Of a stretch of 64,000 bases of DNA, positions 61,801 through 64,000 are shown one piece after another. Each line of letters starts with the position of its first letter. Position 1 is the stretch's first letter. The stretch is from the NCBI GenBank assembly GCA_031841125.1, contig CM063110.1, forward strand, positions 14,131,626-14,195,625, written 5' to 3'. The translations under genes and the position numbers were made by a program. Under the pieces are notes generated by a model. That model did not search any database and had not been told where the DNA came from. It worked only from the letters and a program-made list of their open reading frames with translations. This stretch comes from Acanthococcus lagerstroemiae (lineage: Eukaryota; Arthropoda; Insecta; Hemiptera; Eriococcidae).

Positions 61801-62345
61801 TCAGGTGAGGGATGAATAACTTCGCCCACGAGCACTATCGTATATCACCGATTTATATTCGCCTGCACGATACCAGCCAGGGTGCTATGCCTGCATTTTC
61901 ATTCGCAGTCAGCCGCCCCGGTACTTTCGCCAGATCGCCGCCTTTTTCATCGGCACCTTCCTACAGAATTTGGCAGCCAGCCGCAGCGGTATTTTCGCCA
62001 GAGATGGCCGCATTTCATCCGCACCTTCCGACAGAATCTGTATCTCTACCGCAGGTTCTCTAATCAGATGCAGATTAACCAATTAACGATGCCGCGGAAA
62101 CGACTGCCTCGACAGTCATTAACATAATCCGATCGTTTTCCGACATCGACGTACTCTGCTATTTTTTTCCTCGCCATTTACAATAATTCAATTATTTTGG
62201 CTAATCTAATATACGTACCCGTATAATAAGGCGGCTCCTGCGATAGCTCCTCCACTTTGGGCCGCTACGAACAACATTCCTCGCAGCGGAGTGATCTTAC
62301 GACGGACTATCATCGACACACTGATGGCCGGATTTATATGGGCAC
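7314..62345 (-). CDS. bib: bib (big brain): aquaporin-family neurogenic membrane protein, 3' six exons, 5' end outside window
   Basis: Minus-strand exons 62219-62345, 24590-24800, 20351-20419, 15259-15367, 13799-13915 and 7314-7867 join in frame to give the last ~394 residues. They cover the MIP fold from the first NPA box (AHINPAISV) to the last membrane helix, then a long cytoplasmic tail. The tail contains EPIYEGSRSLYTRSPP and RANLNRSQSVYTK, which are diagnostic of insect Big brain and absent from ordinary aquaporins. In Drosophila, Bib acts with Notch/Delta in lateral inhibition, traffics in endosomes, and has been reported to form a cation channel rather than a water pore. The exon encoding the N-terminus and first two helices lies beyond 64000. 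Introns are 37418, 4170, 4983, 1343 and 5931 bases, so the gene exceeds 55 kb and contains all features to its right. The second NPA box reads NPV (see findings). Confidence 0.95.
7868..8580 (-). other. bib intron start; no gene seen
   Basis: Unique-looking AT-rich intron with a TTTG microsatellite (about 8060-8072) and a G10 run near 8145. The open frames here are short and have no recognisable product. Confidence 0.5.
8590..10290. repeat. Degenerate minisatellite, block 1 (AAATTCAAAATCGACCCCCTCATTT unit)
   Basis: Dozens of imperfect tandem units of about 25-30 bases, built as (aaa/tttc)aaaatcgacccc(c)tcatttt. Units differ by point changes and small indels. Because the unit often lacks stops in one frame, it gives several meaningless open frames reading K-I-D-P-F-I-like repeats. 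Confidence 0.9.
10291..11296. other. Non-repetitive spacer splitting the minisatellite
   Basis: About 1 kb of AT-rich sequence without the minisatellite unit. No terminal inverted repeats or coding similarity seen. It lies between the two halves of the ~850 base duplication. Confidence 0.5.
12226..12477. mobile_element. Miniature inverted-repeat element in the minisatellite
   Basis: About 252 bases with ends GGAGCGCACTTCCTAAGTGA and, inverted, GGAGCCCACTTCGAAAGTGA; the similarity goes on for about 30 bases into each end. Near-identical flanks (caaattga / tcaattga) fit an ~8 base target duplication made within a minisatellite unit. No coding capacity. The superfamily is uncertain (hAT- or Mutator-like). 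Confidence 0.75.
12718..12852. mobile_element. 135-base hAT-like MITE (TAGTGATGTT ends)
   Basis: Ends TAGTGATGTT and AACATCACTA are perfect inverted repeats. Flanking 8-mers atcgactt and atcgactc match at 7 of 8 positions. The interior repeats 'ccggaatt/ccgcttcgga' motifs in both orientations. Confidence 0.82.
13111..13798. other. bib intron, no feature recognised
   Basis: Unique-looking sequence between the minisatellite and the next bib exon. A short minus-strand open frame (13178-13453) has no recognisable product. Confidence 0.4.
13799..13915 (-). CDS. bib: bib exon: start of cytoplasmic tail
   Basis: Acceptor tgtttgcag and donor gtaagt bound 117 bases reading SVSIHSEADTYDDLGKAR and RPVNPNPYTRQMPPNTG. 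The SIHSE plus acidic/Tyr pattern aligns with SSSIHSEDELNYDMD of Drosophila Bib. Phase is 1 in and 1 out, matching both neighbours. Confidence 0.9.
13916..14755. other. bib intron, no feature recognised
   Basis: Moderately CG-containing intron sequence. The minus-strand frame at 14046-14291 lacks recognisable similarity. No inverted termini found. Confidence 0.4.
14756..15010. repeat. Dispersed repeat, copy 1 (partner at 40890-41147)
   Basis: The stretch from cgtagagagaaaatgaggg through ccttccagttcattt, agagatttctttcatggtg and cgtaagcgttgaaattcagg to ccactcgacaggg is repeated in the same orientation at 40890-41147. The copies share most bases. No gene content; likely a short non-autonomous transposon. 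Confidence 0.75.
15259..15367 (-). CDS. bib: bib exon: sixth membrane helix
   Basis: Acceptor ctgttgcag and donor gtaaat bound 109 bases reading VFWLGPCIGGVVAALVFEVIF followed by a basic stop-transfer run (ITHRRKSRSE). WLGP and the Gly-rich helix are standard for the sixth membrane span of MIP proteins. Confidence 0.92.
16057..16224. mobile_element. 168-base hAT-like MITE, perfect 8-base target duplication
   Basis: CAGGCCCGTGCGCA at the left and TGCGCACGGGCCTG at the right are perfect inverted repeats. ATATGTTA flanks both ends exactly (16049-16056 and 16225-16232). The homologous site at about 28700 is empty. Confidence 0.93.
16668..17352. mobile_element. hAT-like element (CAGGGYTRCCAC ends), copy 1
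   Basis: Ends CAGGGCTACCAC and GTGGCAACCCTG are inverted, followed by poly-T and TTCCATGACTTTTCC-like subterminal motifs on both sides. The same design is at 53077-53765. The homologous empty site at about 29150 reads through without it. The target duplication is imperfect (around cttat/ttaatat). Confidence 0.8.
16868..17091. mobile_element. 224-base nested hAT-like MITE, perfect 8-base target duplication
   Basis: CAGTGGCGTAGCC and GGCTACGCCACTG are perfect terminal inverted repeats. CAGATAGC is duplicated exactly at 16860-16867 and 17092-17099. It sits inside the element at 16668-17352. Confidence 0.93.
18437..18913. mobile_element. Possible MITE inserted in the retrotransposon relic
   Basis: TAGAGCCAGGAATTTTC at the left and the inverse of TAGGGACCTGGGAAAAAAG at the right are imperfect inverted repeats. 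The interior is full of ttcggtt motifs. Flanks ttattacg / ctactctg match at only about 5 of 8 positions. Confidence 0.45.
19483..19518. repeat. Compound microsatellite (TG)n(AG)n
   Basis: About nine TG units run directly into AG units and a G tract. It lies at the edge of the RT relic. Confidence 0.9.
20351..20419 (-). CDS. bib: bib micro-exon: loop E with second NPA box (here NPV)
   Basis: Only 69 bases, between acceptor gtgtttacag and donor gtacgt. It encodes MPTQNPVRAFGPAFVMNRW then DHHW. It corresponds to the half-helix of loop E, whose usual form in Drosophila Bib is LNPARSLGPSFV. The pore Arg of the selectivity filter is kept, but the NPA Ala is Val (codon GTG). Too short to be reported as an ORF. 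Confidence 0.9.
20420..21816. other. bib intron, no feature recognised
   Basis: Unique-looking AT-rich sequence. No coding frame or inverted termini found, apart from a G-rich run near 20755. Confidence 0.4.
21818..22046. mobile_element. Probable MITE (GAGGTGAGAATCAAAAGT ends)
   Basis: GAGGTGAGAATCAAAAGT at the left is inverted as acttttgattctcacctc at the right, about 229 bases apart. Flanking tgattga / tgattta suggests a degraded target duplication. Confidence 0.6.
22245..22687. mobile_element. 443-base GATC-rich hAT-like MITE, perfect 8-base target duplication
   Basis: TAGTGATCCCGATCT and AGATCGGGATCACTA are perfect inverted ends. GTGCGCCT is duplicated exactly (22237-22244 and 22688-22695). 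The interior holds many GATC and CGATC motifs in both orientations, around an unrelated AT-rich centre. It landed in a sequence starting cagcggcgtaactagggg, itself transposon-end-like. Confidence 0.93.
22700..23604. other. bib intron, no feature recognised
   Basis: AT-rich sequence with short minus-strand frames (22767-23006, 23256-23438) that show no family signature. Confidence 0.4.
23613..23965. mobile_element. hAT-like MITE, CAGGGACGTACCGA family, copy A
   Basis: Degenerate ends cagggttctaccaa and ttcgatacgtttctg. TCTACGCT flanks both sides exactly (23605-23612 and 23966-23973). The body has several blocks of tggaaaaatccaacaagtcaaa(a)ggttttttt and a G13 run at one end, C runs at the other. 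Same family as 29925, 36864 and 51917. Confidence 0.92.
23974..24589. other. bib intron before the helix 4-5 exon; no feature recognised
   Basis: AT-rich with CG-containing patches. The plus-strand frames at 24232-24672 partly run over the bib exon on the wrong strand and are not genes. Confidence 0.5.
24590..24800 (-). CDS. bib: bib exon: membrane helices 4 and 5
   Basis: Acceptor gtgttgcag and donor gtaagt bound 211 bases. The frame reads GVTVPAHYGNLNATVSQI, SPWERFCIEFVLTFLIVFTY (helix 4) and ATCMGLAYLATGLVS (helix 5). EFxLTFL is the conserved helix 4 motif of MIP proteins; GVTVP and the GNL segment match Bib in particular. Confidence 0.94.
24801..25442. other. Start of the 37.4 kb bib intron; no feature recognised
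   Basis: Relatively CG-rich, low-repeat sequence just 5' (on the minus strand) of the helix 4-5 exon. No coding or transposon signature. Confidence 0.4.
25831..27560. mobile_element. Inner inverted-repeat element of about 1.7 kb
   Basis: AGGGTGGTTCGGGGCAAAAG at the left is matched, inverted, by gcaaaagtcggacgt-containing sequence at the right (cttttgcctcgaaccttcc). The interior contains an A/T24 tract and a block (26640-26945) that recurs inverted at 49990-50300. Confidence 0.6.
27064..27296. mobile_element. 233-base nested MITE (CAGGAAGAAAGGGACC ends)
   Basis: CAGGAAGAAAGGGACCTCAG at the left is inverted as ctgaggtccctttcttcctg at the right, with gcaaaaat/atttttgc next. Flanks tgagctga / taagccta match at 5 of 8 positions. 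Confidence 0.78.
27855..28380. other. bib intron, no clear feature
   Basis: Contains a small gatcg-rich inverted stretch (about 28028-28075: aatcgatcag and aacaatcgatcac) that may be a fragment of the GATC-rich MITE family. Nothing else seen. Confidence 0.4.
28430..29190. mobile_element. Non-autonomous DNA element, copy 2 (uninterrupted)
   Basis: Co-linear with the copy at 15742-17382 and in the same orientation (shared tcagcacaacaaatggcaat, gaacacgatccagg, ggaaattcttgaagc). The right end ttctggagaatgactc matches the terminal repeat; the left end is decayed (agaaactgagaataat). It lacks the insertions found in copy 1. Confidence 0.78.
29426..29800. repeat. Minisatellite of TTAAGCTTTAAGCCATAAGC-type units
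   Basis: Irregular repeats of ccttaagctataagc, agctttaagctaa and gttaagccagctggaag (the last again as gttaagtcagctgaaag). Units are about 20-40 bases. Confidence 0.8.
29925..30286. mobile_element. hAT-like MITE, CAGGGACGTACCGA family, copy B
   Basis: Ends caaggacgtaccga and tcggtacgtccctg. Flanking 8-mers tggtcatc / ttgtcatt match at 6 of 8. Interior blocks are the same as copy A and in the same orientation, with a C12 run near the right end. Confidence 0.88.
30430..31000. repeat. Tandem repeat of about 130-base units
   Basis: Four imperfect units each carrying tcagaaatgagttcagcgatc, ctacaattttcaaatt and 'cctatgaaa...tgcat'. A related, more decayed pair is at 35040-35420 (atgagttcagcgatctcgg). 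Confidence 0.75.
31001..31720. other. bib intron, no feature recognised
   Basis: AT-rich sequence with a G-rich run near 31070. Nothing coding. Confidence 0.4.
31724..31795. repeat. Compound microsatellite (AG-rich then CA-rich)
   Basis: gagagaggagagggagag is followed by cagacagac, then (AC) repeats to about 31793. Confidence 0.85.
31796..32560. other. bib intron, no feature recognised
   Basis: AC-rich then AT-rich sequence. The phrase cctaacagccgaaagcgctgtag (about 31997-32020) looks like a repeat terminus but I cannot assign it. Confidence 0.35.
32560..32960. repeat. Degenerate short tandem repeat (TTTAAAACTCTT-type)
   Basis: Roughly 20-40 base units containing cgtttaaaattctt, ctttaaaactctt and ttccagcttcttcc recur about a dozen times. 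Confidence 0.65.
32961..35030. other. bib intron, no gene recognised
   Basis: About 2 kb without convincing coding frames. A transposon-end-like cagtggcgtgatcaagggg occurs at about 33810 but no matching right end was found. Confidence 0.4.
36187..36636. mobile_element. 450-base near-perfect palindrome (foldback MITE)
   Basis: AGTAGTAAGAGGGCTA at the left returns inverted at the right (tagccctcttactact). The two arms of about 190 bases stay highly similar through ctctcgcccgtcccctagcc, ggtaggggtgctcgctcatc and the tctattcgggaaaa stretch to a short centre near 36410. No coding capacity. The target duplication is unclear. Confidence 0.88.
36864..37139. mobile_element. hAT-like MITE, CAGGGACGTACCGA family, copy C (inverted)
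   Basis: Ends caggtacgcaccga and tcagtatgtccctg. Flanking 8-mers ttgggaaa / ctgggaaa match at 7 of 8. The body is the reverse of copies A and B. Confidence 0.88.
37330..37745. repeat. Tandem duplication of about 200 bases
   Basis: Two diverged units share actatgcttaaaaaa / actgtgtttagaaaa, 'aagattttaccttttaacta', acgagcaa and 'tttttcaaaa..ttg..ggcaac'. Confidence 0.6.
38167..38367. mobile_element. Diverged relative of the CAGGGACGTACCGA MITE family
   Basis: Ends ctgggggacgaaaa and ttacgtcccag are roughly inverted. Interior tgggaattt and ccgtcggacttgggaaatttta resemble copies A-D. Flanking tacaca / tacata may be the target duplication. Confidence 0.55.
38376..40554. other. bib intron, no gene recognised
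   Basis: Contains a CG-bearing, low-repeat stretch (39100-39600) and a 113-codon plus-strand frame (39851-40192) whose last third is a C/A homopolymer. Neither shows a protein family signature. Confidence 0.4.
40555..40800. repeat. Dispersed repeat, partner inverted at 59600-59790
   Basis: aaatcatacagactggcttcgtgtcaggg here matches the inverse of the sequence near 59700 (gacacgaagccagtc). ggaaatgtcaaccactgaattcgtgtcaggga is also an internal near-duplicate of the sequence at 40635-40665. Confidence 0.6.
40890..41147. repeat. Dispersed repeat, copy 2 (partner at 14756-15010)
   Basis: Same orientation as copy 1, sharing cctccttccagttcattt, aagagatttctttcatggtg and gccgtaagcgttgaaattca. It begins with a transposon-end-like caggcccgtatagag. 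Confidence 0.75.
41930..44373. mobile_element. 2.4 kb hAT-like foldback element with inverted minisatellite core
   Basis: CAGGGCCGGCAACTT at the left is inverted at the right (aagttgccggccctg), and TGTAAGTA is duplicated exactly outside (41922-41929 and 44374-44381). Subterminal tatgcataa and cttcgctt-like motifs also pair between ends. The core (42265-43980) consists of ~45-65 base units containing gaagaatttcatcggaaat on the left and their reverse complement atttccgatgaaattcttc on the right. An inner inverted pair, cccactcatgcgatgg (about 43237) and ccatcgcatgagtgg (about 43480), brackets the centre. No transposase frame. Confidence 0.92.
42265..43980. repeat. Minisatellite with head-to-head halves inside the foldback element
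   Basis: Units of the type tttccgatgattt(c/t)gaagaattttatcgg repeat with heavy divergence. Orientation flips around 43260-43470. The stop-poor frames (for example 43552-44016) are by-products. Confidence 0.88.
44382..46200. other. bib intron, no gene recognised
   Basis: AT-rich. A C10 run lies near 45500, and ggcagctgcctaggttgcct near 45770 resembles a transposon end. No coding signature. Confidence 0.4.
46227..48110. other. CpG-rich, low-repeat island of unknown role
   Basis: This stretch stands out from its surroundings by many CG dinucleotides, few homopolymers and no transposon ends. Overlapping open frames occur on both strands. It could be an exon cluster of a nested gene, an alternative bib promoter, or an enhancer. 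Confidence 0.4.
46879..47124 (-). CDS. Possible small membrane protein exon in the CpG-rich island
   Basis: The minus strand is open from about 47124 to a TGA at 46879. It includes a hydrophobic segment LRLMMVSAILYMVVDLAGLL, a basic Trp-rich turn (WKYGRRSWRRW) and a second hydrophobic stretch GELFPVLFITVWIGW. The composition is more protein-like than random intron. In the +1 frame the reading goes on as GVGDHFRKNSNIGGIGVELM up to a possible donor (ctgggtaagc). I recognise no family, so this is a weak call. Confidence 0.2.
   Translation of the reverse strand, partial: ESCRNTGALRLMMVSAILYMVVDLAGLLWKYGRRSWRRWLVFETELTDEVFGELFPVLFITVWIGWKLENSPLNDARSRRR
48480..49070 (-). pseudogene. 3' remnant of a second non-LTR retrotransposon reverse transcriptase
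   Basis: Reading the minus strand from about 49010: RVKTAQACKNFLAHREMLEG, AMSSKMRILD, a stop, then ILTLIYGAQTWSQT, the typical segment after the RT core (…LYGCETW). Further on KHMVRGGDKWWAVVEERSPR and MDAYDRNREHSTAWRSPTGS resemble the C-terminal tail of these elements. It ends near AATAAAGCC and AATAAAATG. Frame changes and stops show it is dead. It differs from the 17.9-20.0 kb relic. Confidence 0.65.
49170..49746. mobile_element. 577-base inverted-repeat element hosting a nested MITE
   Basis: TTGATAAGCGAACGGTG is inverted at the right end (caccgttcgcttatcaa). Long subterminal pairing continues over ccataagaaaaa and gagcaaagatcatgatgtta / taacattatgatctttgctc and aagaaattt. Confidence 0.8.
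49267..49515. mobile_element. 249-base MITE with TTAA target duplication (piggyBac-like)
   Basis: GGCCGCTTTATACTGGC and its near-inverse gccagtataaagcggcc form the ends. TTAA flanks both (49263-49266 and 49516-49519). The interior has further tataaa-containing inverted motifs. Confidence 0.85.
49990..50300. repeat. Inverted copy of part of the 25.8-27.6 kb element
   Basis: aatgggatgagattagatga, tagctatattttgaatgctga, ggcgttaaccat and gagaacctctcg run as the reverse complement of 26690-26945. The ends of the element are not visible here. Confidence 0.7.
50530..51240. repeat. Tandem ~190-base units plus segment shared with 54.0-54.3 kb
   Basis: Two adjacent units share gaagtgcacgacttctaagt / aaagtgcatgacttttaagt and ttattttcaacgtatta. 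The following stretch (about 50970-51240: tatgaatcacgg, aaaagttgtgca) recurs at 54060-54340. Confidence 0.7.
51241..51908. repeat. AT-rich stretch with 'gcatattttg' repeats
   Basis: About ten copies of gcatattttg/tgcatgtttttgcatatttt occur at 51345-51430 and 51705-51790, separated by unique AT-rich sequence. Confidence 0.55.
51917..52206. mobile_element. hAT-like MITE, CAGGGACGTACCGA family, copy D (inverted)
   Basis: Ends caggaacgtaccga and tcggtacgtccctg. Flanking 8-mers aaggctcg / aaggttcg match at 7 of 8. Body orientation as copy C. Confidence 0.9.
52215..53068. other. bib intron, no feature recognised
   Basis: AT-rich with short plus-strand frames (52542-52745, 52742-52930) that have no family signature. 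Confidence 0.4.
53077..53765. mobile_element. hAT-like element (CAGGGYTRCCAC ends), copy 2
   Basis: The left end cgggattgccactttttttc and right end gaaaatggcaactctg are decayed inverted repeats. Shared interior with 16668-17352: aagaatgattttcca.gactttcc and aaattccatgacttttt. An AAT/GACA microsatellite (about 53267-53335) lies inside. Confidence 0.75.
54010..54350. repeat. Second copy of the 50.97-51.24 kb repeat
   Basis: tgaatgaaaatttaccgagcc, tatgaatcacggctac, attgaaggagctataaaaat and gaaagttgtgcat follow the other copy in order. Confidence 0.7.
54800..55880. other. Second CpG-rich, low-repeat island
   Basis: Rich in CG (for example gctcgctcg, cgttcgaat, gcgcgtccggc). It contains a 100-codon plus-strand frame (55190-55492) that is charged (RRSEVEGWSFQLTSRDSGSN) but unassignable. 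A promoter, enhancer or non-coding RNA exon is as likely as a gene. Confidence 0.35.
55881..57050. other. bib intron, no gene recognised
   Basis: Contains a T9G10 run near 56090. No inverted ends found. Confidence 0.4.
57200..57760. repeat. Degenerate tandem repeat of about 190-200 bases
   Basis: Units share gaatatccg/gaatatcca, gctcccaaaatcaaaat/gctccaaaacccttaaatt/gttcccaaaattgaaat and 'tattga(t/c)ctgac'. Divergence is high. Confidence 0.5.
58250..58387. mobile_element. 138-base hAT-like MITE, perfect 8-base target duplication
   Basis: Left end GGGCGCGGATCC and right end GGATCCACGCCTG are imperfect inverted repeats. GTGAATGC flanks both exactly (58242-58249 and 58388-58395). G and C runs lie near the right side. 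Confidence 0.85.
58396..59270. other. bib intron, no feature recognised
   Basis: Contains a G12 run near 58452. Short frames only. Confidence 0.4.
59271..60110. repeat. Interspersed repeat with duplicated 'cggtccagccgttcttgag' block
   Basis: aaaatcggtccagccgttct tgagttataaatggtgtaa occurs at 59306-59345 and again (aaaatcagtccagcggttct...) at 60004-60045, in the same orientation. This phrase is typical of insect interspersed repeat 3' ends. The middle part (59600-59790) is the inverse of the repeat at 40555-40800. Confidence 0.6.
60209..60560. repeat. Two-unit tandem repeat of about 185 bases
   Basis: ccactcacaactgtcct, caaccgatttgagtggt, gctcaaatgaaa and cttgatccactgag occur in order in both units (60219 and 60401 onward). 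Confidence 0.85.
60561..62218. other. bib intron 5' part; no gene recognised
   Basis: A probable decayed MITE lies at about 60728-60980 (ggggcgcaaccgg / ggttgcgcc inverted). At 61310-62130 the sequence is CG-richer with a ~70 base internal near-duplicate (tttcgccagatcgccgc and tttcgccagagatggccgc). The plus-strand frames there have no family signature. Confidence 0.4.
62219..62345 (-). CDS. bib: bib exon: first NPA box and helix 3
   Basis: Acceptor tttttgtcgcag and donor gtacgt bound 127 bases reading GAHINPAISVSMIVRRKI, TPLRGMLFVAAQSGGAIAG and AALLYG. HINPA is the canonical loop B half-helix and QSGGAIAGAALLYG is the third helix. The next 5' exon (helices 1-2) is not seen between 62346 and 64000. 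Confidence 0.94.
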
Positions 62346-63230
62346 CTGCGACAAAAATACAAAGTACATAAGGCGATGGAGAGGTGAGCACATTCATTTC
62401 CTTCGAACGAATCGCAAAAATTAACCGAGTGGCTCGATCGTTTGATTTATTGCAATGAACTAACAGGTAGGTACAAGTGGTTGGAACAGACGATCCAAGG
62501 TTAATGGTTTCCAGACAGGGCAGTTATACCCGTGTAGTACGGGGCACACACGACATACAAGGTACCTATGCAGTAATGAATGCTGCCCACATTCCAAATG
62601 TTACATAGAGCATTCTCAAATACATGCCTTCCGTCGACAATACGTGAACGCCGAATCACCTAATCATGAGGAATAACAAAGCCACAATCGGAAATGAGAG
62701 AACATTAATTACCATAAAGAAATCAAAAATCGAGCAGAAATAGACACGAATTCCACGTACCAAGGACTACGCAGAGCGGGGTGGAACTTATTTTGAAATT
62801 AGTCATTCTTTGGCTTACATAAGTGTTGCAAACTTTGTAATCAAAGGAACCAAATGATTTTTCAAAAAAATCTGGCAGCAAGGAAGAAAACAGATACTCA
62901 AATAATAGGAAGGAGAAAATATTAGATTTACTGAAAGAAAGAAGAAAGTATAAACAAGTCAATAATAGAGAAAGTAAGGAAAAATATCCTCCTCTTGAGC
63001 GATACCTTGTCATGAAGCGCAAAAAATATAAAATGAAAGACTCCATGAGGTTATATATCGTTAAAATCGCGACCAAAAGCACCTAGCAGAGGGGAAACTC
63101 CGACAGGTAAGCCCTGATGAAAGCAATGAAAAACTACAACAGTATCTCTTTCCAGGAAATGTAGCTTTTTCAAATATTAATTACTGATGATGGGGTTCCA
63201 ATAGGTAAATAATTTTTCCTGACGTAAATA
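62346..63230. other. bib intron upstream of the NPA exon; no N-terminal exon seen
   Basis: I searched the minus strand for the helix 1-2 signature of Bib (an ISECLASF-like segment) and did not find it. A hydrophobic minus-strand frame (62723-63082) is low-complexity Phe/Leu/Ser and not MIP-like. Confidence 0.5.
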
Positions 63231-64000
63231 GCTCCCCATTCGGATATCCGGGAGGGAGCTACTTGGGGAAGCATCATCATCGGAAAGTTTTAAAAAGAAA
63301 GCGGCAATGAAAATAGGAACTTAGAATGTAAGAAGCTTGAATGGAGTTGGAAAATTAGAGAATCTTAAGAGAGAAATGAAGAGGCAACCTAAGAATAGTT
63401 GGAATAAGTGAAGTAAGGTGGAAAGAGGAGAATGATTTTTGGTTAGGAGACTTTAGGATAATAAATACAAAAGAAATAACAAGGCAACCAGGCGTCGGAA
63501 TTGTTATGAATAAACAAATAGGTAATGAAGTTATAATCAACAGAGTGAAAGGTTAATCTTGATAAAAATCAATACCAAACCAGTACTTACAACAAAAATA
63601 CAAGTGTATATGCCAACTAATACTTACGAGGTCGAAAAAATTGAGGCAGTATATGAAGAATTTGAAGGACTTATGAAGTATGCTAGAGGGGAAGAGAATC
63701 TTATTATTATGGGTGATTGGAATGCCAGAGTTGGTGAAGGAAAAGAAGGTAATATAGTAGAAGATTTTGGATTAGGAATGAGAATTGAAAGAGGAGAGCG
63801 TTTGACACAGTTTTGTGCGAAGTATAACTTAGTTATAGGAAATACTCAATTTAAAAATCATAATAGAAGAAGGCATACATGGCGGAGGCCAGGTAACGAG
63901 GGTAGATATCAAATTGATTATGTTATTACAGAACAACGTTTTAGGAATCCAATATTAGACTATAAAGCTTAGGCCGGGAGCAGATATTGACAAAAATCAT
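63231..64000 (+). pseudogene. 5' part of a third non-LTR retrotransposon: endonuclease domain, continuing past the edge
   Basis: From 63308 the plus strand reads MKIGT then a stop where Trp is expected, then NVRSLNGVGKLENLKREM. After a frame change it gives VGISEVRWKEENDFWLGDFR and GVGIVMNKQIGNEV. After another frame change, 63559-63972 gives IIMGDWNARVGEGKEGN, ERGERLTQFCAKYNLVIGNT, RRRHTWRRPGN and YQIDYVITEQRFRN. GDWNARVG, HTW and QIDYV are the catalytic blocks of APE-type endonucleases. A further frame change at 63970 leads into PGADIDKNH. The 5' flank (about 63231-63300) resembles the leader of such elements. Broken, but recent enough to read easily. Confidence 0.85.

Noticed and set aside
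61812..62127. Plus-strand frames with a repeated PEMAAFHPHLPTES-like pattern
   Set aside because: The pattern comes from a ~70 base internal near-duplicate in CG-richer intron. No family signature and no splice or poly(A) context supports a gene.
62723..63082. Hydrophobic minus-strand frame considered as the bib N-terminal membrane exon
   Set aside because: It is low-complexity Phe/Leu/Ser without the helix 1-2 signature of MIP proteins and has no fitting splice sites to the NPA exon.

Overview
This is eukaryotic, almost certainly insect, nuclear DNA. The genes carry GT-AG introns, AATAAA polyadenylation signals and animal orthologues, and one of them is the arthropod neurogenic gene big brain (bib). 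AT-rich introns packed with small DNA transposons, G/C homopolymer runs and non-LTR retrotransposon relics suggest a hemimetabolous insect, perhaps hemipteran, but I cannot fix the species.

Left 8 kb (compact, gene-dense): a minus-strand open frame enters from the left edge (1-206). A plus-strand exon of an unrecognised gene follows (392-898). Next is a complete nine-exon UTP18 gene (U3 snoRNA-associated ribosome biogenesis factor) on the minus strand (1159-4273). Head-to-head with it is a complete four-exon FAM8A1 gene (RDD-domain membrane protein of the ERAD complex) on the plus strand (5087-6723). FAM8A1 converges with the 3' end of bib. I rebuilt the splice structures of UTP18, FAM8A1 and bib by reading donors, acceptors and codon phase; all junctions keep frame.

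From 6.9 kb to the right edge the window is one gene: bib, an aquaporin-family protein, on the minus strand. Six 3' coding exons are visible (7314-7867, 13799-13915, 15259-15367, 20351-20419, 24590-24800, 62219-62345). The 5' exons lie beyond 64000, so the gene spans more than 55 kb and contains a 37.4 kb intron. The second aquaporin NPA box reads NPV.

The bib introns are a record of repeat insertion. They hold a degenerate ~25-30 bp minisatellite with an internal ~850 bp duplication (8.6-13.1 kb). At least ten hAT-like miniature elements have terminal inverted repeats and 8 bp target-site duplications readable by eye, several nested two or three deep. There is a 2.4 kb hAT-like foldback element with an inverted minisatellite core (41930-44373), a TTAA-flanked MITE inside a larger inverted-repeat element (49.2-49.7 kb), a 450 bp palindrome (36.2-36.6 kb), and broken pieces of three non-LTR retrotransposons (17.9-20.0, 48.5-49.1, 63.2-64.0 kb). 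Two CpG-rich, low-repeat islands (46.2-48.1 and 54.8-55.9 kb) are the best candidates for hidden exons, promoters or enhancers. I saw no tRNA, rRNA or CRISPR array.
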